Part shown: piece after piece, positions 1 through 6,492 of the stretch
Numbering within the stretch: position 1 is the first letter of the stretch
Layout: each line of letters starts with the position of its first letter
Origin: Porphyrobacter sp.
Lineage (GTDB): Bacteria > Pseudomonadota > Alphaproteobacteria > Sphingomonadales > Sphingomonadaceae
Direction: 5' to 3'
NCBI GenBank assembly: GCA_018991295.1
Contig: JAGKSZ010000025.1
Location: forward strand, 1 to 21,808
Length of the DNA stretch: 21,808 nucleotides
The notes under the pieces: model-generated
What the model saw: the letters and a program-made list of their open reading frames with translations, nothing else
The model's database searches: none
Told to the model about the DNA's origin: nothing
Program-made: the position numbers and the translations under genes

Positions 1-1
1 C

Positions 2-2050
2 AAGGGCGGCCTGCGCGACCTCCAGACGCTCTACTGGATCGGCAAGTACATCCACCGCGTCGAGACCGCCTCGCAGCTCGTCGATGTCGGGCTGTTCACC
101 CCGGCGGAGTATCGCAGCTTCCGCCGCGCCGAGGGCTTCCTGATGGCGGTGCGCTGCCACATGCACATCCTGACGGGCCGTGCCGAGGATCGCCTGACCT
201 TCGATCTCCAGCGGCAGGTGGCGGCCGCGATGAAGTTCGCCGACCGCCCGGGCAAGAGCGCGGTCGAGCGCTTCATGCAGTACTATTTCCTGCAGGCGAA
301 GCGCGTCGGCAGCGTGTCCGGCGTGTTCCTCTCGGCGCTCGACGCGGAGTTCGCCAAGAAGCGGACGCGGTCGGGCTTCTTCGCCGGTTGGACGCAGAAG
401 CCGCGGATGCTCAAGGGCTGGGTGATCGAGGCGGGTCGGATCCGGGCGCCCGGCGACGACTGGTTCGTGGACGACCCGGTGCGGCTCATCGAGGTGTTCC
501 AGCTCGCCGAGAGCGAGGGGCTCGAGGTGCACCCCCAGACCATGCGCCAAGCCGATCGCGACGCGCGCCTGATCGATGGCGAGGTGCGCCGCAACAAGCG
601 CGCCAACGCGCTGTTCCTCGATCTCCTCGCGGGTCGCAAGGATCCCGAAACTGCGCTCAGGTGGATGAATGAGGCCGGGGTGTTCGGTCGCTTCGTGCCC
701 GATTTCGGCCGGGTCAATGCGCAGATGCAGTTCGACATGTACCACCACTACACGGTCGACGAGCACACCATCCGCGCGATCGGCCTGCTCAGCCAGATCG
801 AGCGCGGGCTGCTCAAGAAGGACCACCCGCGCGCCACGCAGGTGATCCACAAGATCGCCTCGCGCCGCGCGCTGTTCGTGGCGGTGCTGCTCCACGACAT
901 CGCCAAGGGACGCGGCGGCGACCACTCGATCCTCGGCGCCGAGCTCGCATGGCGGCTCGGCCCGCGCTTCGGGCTCGACGACAAGGAGACCGAACTGGTC
1001 TCCTGGCTCGTGCTCCACCACCTGCTGATGAGCCGCACCGCGCAGAAGCGCGACCTCACCGACCCGAAGACGATCGAGGATTTCGTCACCGAGGTGAAGA
1101 CCATCGAGCGTCTCAGGAACCTCGCGATCCTGACGGCGGTGGATATCCGCGCGGTCGGGCCGGGCACCTGGAACAGCTGGAAGGGCCAGCTGCTCGGCGA
1201 ACTTTACGATGCCACGCAGGAACGCCTGCGGCTCGGCCACAAGGGCACGGGCCGCAAGGCTCGGGTTACGGCGAAGAAGGATGCGGTGCAGCGCCTGCTG
1301 GGCGATCAGGATCACCTTGTCGACAGCATCGGCGCGCTGCTTGGCGATGCCTACTGGATCGCTGAACCTGAAGACATCATCGCCAGCAACCTTGTGCAAT
1401 ATGACGCCGCCATCGCCACCGCCGATCAGCTTTCGATCCAGTGCGAGGTCGATGAAACCCGCGGCGCAACGCGGGTCAGCGTGATTGCGCAGGACCATCC
1501 GGGCCTGTTCTACCGCATGGCCGGCGGCATTCACCTTGCGGGCGCCAACATCATCGATGCGCGCATCCACACTGCGCGCAGCGGCTATGCGGTCGACAAT
1601 TTTCTGGTGCAGGACCACAACGCCCAGCCCTTCCGCGAGGCCGGCCAGATGGCGCGCATCGAAAAGGGCATCCGCGATGCGCTGCTCGCCAAGGTCGAAC
1701 TGGTGCCCAAACTCGCCGCGCGCCCGCTCGCCCATTCGCGGGCCAAGGCCTTCGATGTCGCGCCGCGGGTCGGCTTCGATAATGACGCCTCCAACCACTT
1801 CACCGTGATCGAAGTGACCGCGCGCGATCGGCCTGCGCTGCTGAACCGGCTGGCGCACGCGCTGTTCAAGGCCAACCTTATCGTCCATTCGGCGCACATC
1901 ACCGCCTATGGCGAGGCCGCCGCCGATACCTTCTACGTCACCGATCTGACCTCGGCCAAGATCAAGGCCGCCGACCGGCTCGCCGAGATCGAGGCCGCAC
2001 TGCTCGCCGCTGCCAGCGACCAGCGCCAGCAACAGCTTGAGAAGGCGTAA
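2..2050 (+). CDS. glnD: PII uridylyltransferase / uridylyl-removing enzyme GlnD, 5'-truncated by the window edge
   Basis: GlnD uridylylates PII proteins when glutamine is low and deuridylylates them when it is high, so it is the cell's cytosolic nitrogen sensor. The reading frame is open from base 2 and gives 682 residues to the TAA stop. The full protein is usually about 900 residues, so the N-terminal catalytic nucleotidyltransferase motif lies upstream of the window. The visible part opens with the conserved KGGLRDLQTLYW segment of the nucleotidyltransferase module. A HD domain follows (YHHYTVDEH near residue 246, LLHDIAKGRGGDHS near 297). Two ACT domains end the protein, near 490-540 (VSVIAQDHPGLFYR) and 599-650 (FTVIEVTARDRPALLNR); these sense glutamine. 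Glu codon choice changes markedly near base 1200 (see findings). The family assignment is firm. Confidence 0.96.
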   Translation, partial: KGGLRDLQTLYWIGKYIHRVETASQLVDVGLFTPAEYRSFRRAEGFLMAVRCHMHILTGRAEDRLTFDLQRQVAAAMKFADRPGKSAVERFMQYYFLQAKRVGSVSGVFLSALDAEFAKKRTRSGFFAGWTQKPRMLKGWVIEAGRIRAPGDDWFVDDPVRLIEVFQLAESEGLEVHPQTMRQADRDARLIDGEVRRNKRANALFLDLLAGRKDPETALRWMNEAGVFGRFVPDFGRVNAQMQFDMYHHYTVDEHTIRAIGLLSQIERGLLKKDHPRATQVIHKIASRRALFVAVLLHDIAKGRGGDHSILGAELAWRLGPRFGLDDKETELVSWLVLHHLLMSRTAQKRDLTDPKTIEDFVTEVKTIERLRNLAILTAVDIRAVGPGTWNSWKGQLLGELYDATQERLRLGHKGTGRKARVTAKKDAVQRLLGDQDHLVDSIGALLGDAYWIAEPEDIIASNLVQYDAAIATADQLSIQCEVDETRGATRVSVIAQDHPGLFYRMAGGIHLAGANIIDARIHTARSGYAVDNFLVQDHNAQPFREAGQMARIEKGIRDALLAKVELVPKLAARPLAHSRAKAFDVAPRVGFDNDASNHFTVIEVTARDRPALLNRLAHALFKANLIVHSAHITAYGEAAADTFYVTDLTSAKIKAADRLAEIEAALLAAASDQRQQQLEKA

Positions 2051-2166
2051 CTTCAACTTCTTGAAGATAAAACAAGGAGAAGGTGCGACGGGCCGTGCGC
2101 AGGATAGGTTGCAATGGCTGAACGTATTGCTATTGGGGCGGCCTTCAACTCAGGGAGAGTTACAAA

Positions 2167-4518
2167 ATGACACACGCAACCCCCGTGTCGGGCCGCCTGC
2201 GGCTCGGCAAGCTGGCGCTGCTGCTCTCGGCCGCCGCCCTTACCCCCACCGCAGCCTTCGCACAGGACGCCGAAGACGGCACCGCCAACGAACGCGCCAA
2301 TGCGCTCGATTCGATCGGTGAAATCCTCGTCACCGGCACCAAGAAGAAGGATGCCGAAAACGTCCAGGACATTCCGCTGGCCGTGACCGCGTTCAATTCC
2401 GGCACGCTGGAAGCCTTCAAGATCCGTGACATCTCGGGCCTGTCGTTCCAGGCCCCGACGGTCAGCCTCGATCAGGTCGGCACCAGCCGCGGCACCGCCA
2501 ACTTCACCGTGCGCGGCCTTGGCATCAACTCCTCGATCCCCTCGATCGACCCGACCGTCGGCGTCTTTGTTGACGGCGTCTATCTCGGCATCAACGGCGG
2601 CGTCGTGTTCGACCTGTTCGACCTCGACAGCGTCGAAATCCTGCGCGGCCCGCAGGGCGTGCTGTTCGGCCGCAACGTGACCGGCGGTGCGGTGGTGATC
2701 AACACCGGCAACCCCACCGAAGACTTCCGCGGCAAGATCCGCGCTGCGGTCGATGGCCCGGTTGATGGCGGTCGCGGCGGTGCCAACTACACCACCAGCG
2801 CAGTGCTGAGCGGCCCGATCGTCGAAGACGTGCTGCTGTTCAAGGTCGGCGCCTACTACAACAAGGACGAAGGCTACTTCCGCAACCTTGCAGCCGCGAC
2901 CCGTCCGAACCTGTCGGAAAACCACGGCAAGGCCGAAACCAAGATCCTGCGCGGCGCACTTGAAGCGCGTCTGGGCGGCCTGACCCTGCTCGGCAAGCTC
3001 GACTACTTCGAAAGCGAAGGCGATGGCCCCTCGGGCCAGAACCGCGCGTTCTTCGACCGCAACAGCTTTGACCTGTCGATCGACGAGCCGGGCAGCTATG
3101 CCAACGAAATCTGGACCGGCTCGCTCACCGCGACCGTCGATATCGGCCCGGGCACGCTGACCAACGTGTTCGGCTGGCGCAAGTATGACGCCACCACCAA
3201 TGGCGATATCGACGCGACCCCGGTGTTCCTGTTCCACTCGAACACCGAAACCGCGCAGGAGCAGTACTCGAACGAACTGCGCTATGCGATGTCGTTCGAC
3301 AGCCTCGATCTGACCGTGGGCGGCTTCTGGTTCGAACAGGACCTCGCCTATACCGAAGTGCGCACCCTGCGCCGCGATCTGCCGGTGAACCTGCAACCCC
3401 CGCGCTTCTTCGGCGGCGGCTCGCAGAACCACGAAGTGATCGGCCTGTTTGCGAACGCCCAGTGGGAATTCGTCGACAACCTGTCGCTGATCGCCGGTAT
3501 CCGCTGGAACCAGGAAACCAAGAACGGCGCCGTCACCTACATCACGCCGCGCGCACCGTGTTCGTTCGTGTCCGGCCCGCCGTGCCCGACCGGCACTGCC
3601 CCGTTCAACCCGGCCACCGAAACCAACGGCTTCACCGATCGCGTGCGGTTCCGCAACGTTTCGCCAAAGGTTGGTCTGCAGTACGAATTCGACGCCGGGC
3701 AGGTCTATGGCCACTGGAGCCGCGGCTTCCGTTCGGGCGGCTACAACTTCCGCATCACCAACGTGGCGGTGTTCAACCGCGCGTTCCTGGCGACCAACTC
3801 GCTCGGCTTTGACGAAGAGCAGGTCGACAATTACGAAATCGGCGGCAAGTTCCAGACCGCTGATGGCAGCTTCACGATCAACGTGGCAGGTTACGTCACG
3901 CAGGTCGGGAACATGCAGCGCGAAGTGAACCTGGCCGATCCGGGTGCAGGAATCGTGCAGAACATTCTCAATACCGCCGACGCGACGATCATGGGCTTTG
4001 AAGCCGAAGCGCGCATGCGCGTCTCGGATTCGCTGGCCTTCACCGCCAATATCGGGATCATCGATGCCGAATATGACGAAGTGCTGTTCGATATTTCGGG
4101 TGACGGTTTCATCAACGACACCGATCTGGCGCTGAGCCTGCCGCGCGTTCCCCCAATCACGGTCGGCCTTGGCGCGATCCACGAATGGGATCTGGGCAAC
4201 AGCACCATCCTGACGCGGATCAACTACCAGTACCGCGACAAGGCAGCCTATACCGATGACAACCTCGGCTGGCTGAACGACCTCAGCAACCTGGAAGCGA
4301 ACATCACCTGGAACACCCCGATCGAGGGCTTCTCGGTGTCGCTCTATGGCCGTAACCTGCTCGATCAGGTGCAGGAAGGTGGCGACACGCAGGTGCCGTT
4401 CGGCGGCCCGAATTCGACCGGCGTGCGCCGTCCGTTCGGCCTCAACCCGACGCAGGGCACCTTCTCGCCGCTGATGCGCGGCCGCAACATCGGCATCGAG
4501 GCGCTGTTCGAGTTCTGA
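2167..4518 (+). CDS. TonB-dependent outer-membrane receptor, substrate unknown
   Basis: The 783-residue product is a 22-strand-barrel type receptor that imports a ligand across the outer membrane using TonB energy. It has a signal peptide with probable cleavage after AFA at residue 32. A TonB-box-like stretch follows (EILVTGT, about 52-58). Next comes a plug domain (about 65-175) with DIPLAVTAF, FTVRGLG, VFVDGVYLG and the classic EILRGPQGVLFGRN segment, then a long beta barrel. The terminal residue is phenylalanine (IEALFEF), as outer-membrane barrels need for BAM recognition. The ATG has a GGGAGA Shine-Dalgarno eight bases upstream. The gene stands alone between glnD and a terminator region, with no transporter or regulator beside it. 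The style resembles the many sphingomonad receptors for plant or algal compounds and siderophores, but the ligand cannot be read from sequence. Confidence 0.95.
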   Translation: MTHATPVSGRLRLGKLALLLSAAALTPTAAFAQDAEDGTANERANALDSIGEILVTGTKKKDAENVQDIPLAVTAFNSGTLEAFKIRDISGLSFQAPTVSLDQVGTSRGTANFTVRGLGINSSIPSIDPTVGVFVDGVYLGINGGVVFDLFDLDSVEILRGPQGVLFGRNVTGGAVVINTGNPTEDFRGKIRAAVDGPVDGGRGGANYTTSAVLSGPIVEDVLLFKVGAYYNKDEGYFRNLAAATRPNLSENHGKAETKILRGALEARLGGLTLLGKLDYFESEGDGPSGQNRAFFDRNSFDLSIDEPGSYANEIWTGSLTATVDIGPGTLTNVFGWRKYDATTNGDIDATPVFLFHSNTETAQEQYSNELRYAMSFDSLDLTVGGFWFEQDLAYTEVRTLRRDLPVNLQPPRFFGGGSQNHEVIGLFANAQWEFVDNLSLIAGIRWNQETKNGAVTYITPRAPCSFVSGPPCPTGTAPFNPATETNGFTDRVRFRNVSPKVGLQYEFDAGQVYGHWSRGFRSGGYNFRITNVAVFNRAFLATNSLGFDEEQVDNYEIGGKFQTADGSFTINVAGYVTQVGNMQREVNLADPGAGIVQNILNTADATIMGFEAEARMRVSDSLAFTANIGIIDAEYDEVLFDISGDGFINDTDLALSLPRVPPITVGLGAIHEWDLGNSTILTRINYQYRDKAAYTDDNLGWLNDLSNLEANITWNTPIEGFSVSLYGRNLLDQVQEGGDTQVPFGGPNSTGVRRPFGLNPTQGTFSPLMRGRNIGIEALFEF

Positions 4519-4527
4519 GGCCTTTGT

Positions 4528-4553
4528 GGCGATCGCCCCTCCGGGCGATCGTC
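4528..4553 (+). terminator. GC-rich hairpin just after the TonB receptor gene
   Basis: An 11-bp stem (GGCGATCGCCC-type arm with one G-U pair) closes on a CTCC loop ten bases after the receptor stop codon. It is well placed to end that transcript, but no T-run follows, so it may act as a mRNA-end stabiliser or work together with the stronger terminator downstream. Confidence 0.5.
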
Positions 4554-4591
4554 CTCGCTAGACGCGCAGCACGCTGCGCCCGCTGCGCCCG

Positions 4592-4617
4592 CTGCGGGCG
4601 GGCAGTCGCCCTTGCGG
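4592..4617. repeat. Copy 1 of a dispersed 26-base GC-rich intergenic repeat
   Basis: These 26 bases recur at 19342-19367 with a single A/G difference, and the flanking bases on the 5' side are also alike (runs of CGCTGCGCC against CTCCGCTCC). Both copies lie a short way after a stop codon in non-coding DNA. Confidence 0.7.
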
Positions 4618-4647
4618 TGGCTACGCGACCGAAACTCGCGGCACACG

Positions 4648-4684
4648 AAAAAGGGGCGCTCCGGCAACGGGGCGCCCCTTTTTT
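4648..4684. terminator. Bidirectional intrinsic terminator between converging genes
   Basis: A perfect 12-bp stem (AAAAAGGGGCGC against GCGCCCCTTTTT) encloses a 12-base loop and carries A- and T-runs on its two sides. It can therefore terminate transcription arriving from either strand. It sits one base beyond the stop of the minus-strand gene at 4686 and also serves the plus-strand receptor gene. This is the clearest rho-independent terminator in the window. Confidence 0.9.
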
Positions 4685-4685
4685 A

Positions 4686-5156
4686 TCAGTCCTCGTCGGT
4701 GACGAGCAGCAGCGCGATTGCCTCGCCATCAAAAGCGACAAAGGCCCATTCGAAAGTGGCATCGGTGATCGGGTTCCAGCCGAAATACATCCGGTTGGTG
4801 ACGATCTGGCGCGAGGCGGGAGCAAAGCAGGCGAGGAAATCCGCGCCCATCGCCAGCGCATCGGCCTCGCCCAGCCACGGCTCGCTCGAATAGACCATGT
4901 TGTTCGCAAAGGCCTGACCCAGCGCCGCAAGCGCCGAACGCGGCGCATCGGGCGCGGCATCGGGATCGAGCAGTTCCCAGTTGCCGCCAATCGGCAGGTA
5001 GCCAAACCCCGTCACGAAAGCATCGGCGCAGGCGGTGTGCAGGCCCGGCGGGCTGTCCAGCAGGCAGGTCTCGATCCTGACGACGGCAGAACCGGCGCAC
5101 AGGCGGTCGTTCCAGCGAGCGCTGAAGGCACCCAGCCGGGCGAGCGTGCCTGTCAT
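4686..5156 (-). CDS. Conserved-looking hypothetical protein, second gene of the yggS operon
   Basis: I do not recognise this 156-residue protein. It has no signal peptide and no membrane segment, so it is probably cytosolic. It contains several Cys and Trp residues (GGNWELLDP near 58, SSEPWLG near 90, RMYFGWNPITD near 122, FEWAFVAFDGE near 134) and an acidic tail. Its start lies eight bases after the yggS stop with an AAGG ribosome site inside that junction, so it is almost certainly cotranscribed with yggS. It ends at a strong bidirectional terminator. Codon use matches its neighbours and the reading frame is preferred over its shadows, so it is likely a real gene. A role linked to PLP or amino-acid metabolism would be guilt by association only. 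Confidence 0.75.
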   Translation of the reverse strand: MTGTLARLGAFSARWNDRLCAGSAVVRIETCLLDSPPGLHTACADAFVTGFGYLPIGGNWELLDPDAAPDAPRSALAALGQAFANNMVYSSEPWLGEADALAMGADFLACFAPASRQIVTNRMYFGWNPITDATFEWAFVAFDGEAIALLLVTDED

Positions 5157-5164
5157 CCCGGCCT

Positions 5165-5827
5165 TCAGCCCCGTGCGCCGAACAGCGCGGTGCCGACCCG
5201 CACATGGGTCGCGCCCAGCATCACCGCCGTCTCGTAATCGCCGCTCATGCCCATGCTGAGGCCGCTGATCCCGTTATCGGCAGCAAGCTTGACCAGCAGC
5301 GCAAAGAAGGGCGCGGCTTCGGTGTCGGCGGGGGGGATGCACATCAGCCCGGCGAGCGGAATGTCGGCGGCGCGCACCTGCGCGAGAAACGCCGGGAGTT
5401 CCGCAATCGGGCAGCCGCCCTTCTGGGCCTCGTCTCCGATATTCACCTGCACAAAGCACGGCACCTGCCGCCCGGCCTTGTCCATCGCCTTTGCCAGCGC
5501 GCTCAGCAGGCTCGGCCGGTCGAGCGAATGGATCACGTCGAACAGCGCCACGGCTTCTTCCGCCTTGTTCGATTGCAGCTGGCCGATCAGGTGCAGTGCG
5601 ATATCGGGATGGGCTTCGCGCAAGGCGGGCCACTTGCCTTCAGCTTCCTGCACGCGGTTCTCCCCGAACACGCGCTGGCCGGCATCGATCAGCGGCTGGA
5701 TCGCCTCGGGGCCCTGCGTCTTGCTGACAGCGATCAGCGTGACCGAGGATGCCTCGCGGCGGGCGGGCTTGCAGACGCGGGCAATGTTGCTGCGGACGGT
5801 TTCGAGGCGGGTGGCTGCGTTTTCCAT
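5165..5827 (-). CDS. yggS: PLP homeostasis protein, YggS/PROSC family
   Basis: This 220-residue single-domain TIM-barrel protein binds pyridoxal 5'-phosphate and buffers free PLP and amino-acid/keto-acid pools. It has no demonstrated enzymatic activity in the family. The PLP lysine is K36 in LIAVSKTQGP, followed by the family motif FGENRVQEAEGKW. The phosphate-binding end is seen in LSMGMSGDYETAVMLGATHVRVGTALFG. Length and motifs are full and typical. The ATG start is supported by family length. Its start codon is only 22 bases from that of the divergent TenI-like gene, so the two share a very compact promoter region. The small unknown gene at 4686 follows in the same transcript. Confidence 0.95.
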   Translation of the reverse strand: MENAATRLETVRSNIARVCKPARREASSVTLIAVSKTQGPEAIQPLIDAGQRVFGENRVQEAEGKWPALREAHPDIALHLIGQLQSNKAEEAVALFDVIHSLDRPSLLSALAKAMDKAGRQVPCFVQVNIGDEAQKGGCPIAELPAFLAQVRAADIPLAGLMCIPPADTEAAPFFALLVKLAADNGISGLSMGMSGDYETAVMLGATHVRVGTALFGARG

Positions 5828-5849
5828 TGCGGCGCTCTATAGCGGCTGG

Positions 5850-6386
5850 GTGGCCCGCGCAAAGACCCTCCCCGCCCTGTGGCTGATCTCGGATGCACGC
5901 AATGATGCGCAGCTGGAGCGGGCGCTGGCCGCTTTGCCGCCCGGATCGGGGTTCATCTATCGCCACTACCATCTGGCAGGGCCCGAACGGCTCGCCCGGT
6001 TTCGCGCTCTGCGACGGGCGGCGCGGGCGCGCGGGCACATCGTGGTGCTGGCCGATTCGGCGCTAACAGCGCGGGAATGGGGCGCGGACGGGATTTACGG
6101 CAGCCCCCGCGCCCTGTGGCCGCGCCGGGCGGGGCTGCTCCACCTTGCCACGGCGCATGACATGGCCGAGCTTGGCCTTGCTGCACGGCTGGGGGCGGAT
6201 GCGGCGCTGCTCTCGCCCGTGTTTTCGACCCGCTCCCACCCCGGCGGCGGCACACTGGGGCCGGTGCGGTTCCGGCTGCTGGCGCGGCAGGCAGGACTGC
6301 CGGTGATTGCGCTTGGCGGCATGAACAGGGCCCGCGCCCGCGCTCTCCAATGGAGCCGCTGGGCGGCGATCGACGGGTTGAGCTGA
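5850..6386 (+). CDS. TenI/ThiE-like thiamine phosphate synthase superfamily protein
   Basis: The 178-residue product is a TIM-barrel protein of the ThiE/TenI superfamily. ThiE joins HMP-PP and thiazole phosphate; TenI is a thiazole tautomerase. Visible segments are ALWLISDARN (9-18), YRHYHL in the first phosphate region, VVLADSALTAREWGADGIYG (65-84), LLSPVFSTRSHPGG (120-133) and PVIALGGMN (151-159). The SPVFxTxSHP and ALGGM motifs are diagnostic of the superfamily. The usual ThiE GADGVHLGQ segment reads GADGIYGSP here, so its His and Gln are missing, and true ThiE activity is uncertain. The start is placed at GTG 5850, the first reasonable codon after the divergent yggS start; the open frame further upstream overlaps yggS. 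ftsK follows after 106 bases. Confidence 0.8.
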   Translation: MARAKTLPALWLISDARNDAQLERALAALPPGSGFIYRHYHLAGPERLARFRALRRAARARGHIVVLADSALTAREWGADGIYGSPRALWPRRAGLLHLATAHDMAELGLAARLGADAALLSPVFSTRSHPGGGTLGPVRFRLLARQAGLPVIALGGMNRARARALQWSRWAAIDGLS

Positions 6387-6391
6387 GGGCA

Positions 6392-6418
6392 GGCCCTTCA
6401 GGGGTTGTCCCTGAGGCC
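6392..6418 (+). terminator. Imperfect hairpin after the TenI-like gene
   Basis: GGCC and CAGGG on the left pair with CCCTG and GGCC on the right, with small bulges and a short loop, six bases after the stop codon. There is no T-run. It may mark the end of the TenI-like transcript before ftsK, but this is a weak call. Confidence 0.3.
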
Positions 6419-6492
6419 ATGTCGTTCATCGCTCTGTCCTTGACCCCGTCCACCCGAGGATTCATGATGTGTTCCGCACAGGAGACACCCCT

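Noticed and set aside
2109..2137. TTGCAA with a downstream TATTGCTAT as promoter for the TonB receptor
   Set aside because: Spacing between candidate -35 and -10 hexamers is unfavourable, so no promoter is called.
2053..4182. 709-codon open frame on the minus strand opposite the TonB receptor
   Set aside because: Low-complexity Ala/Arg/Val/Asp composition, no recognisable motif and complete overlap with a clear receptor gene; typical antisense shadow in GC-rich DNA.
5828..5849. TPP riboswitch before the TenI-like gene
   Set aside because: Only 22 bases separate the divergent starts, too short for a riboswitch, and no thi-box sequence is seen.
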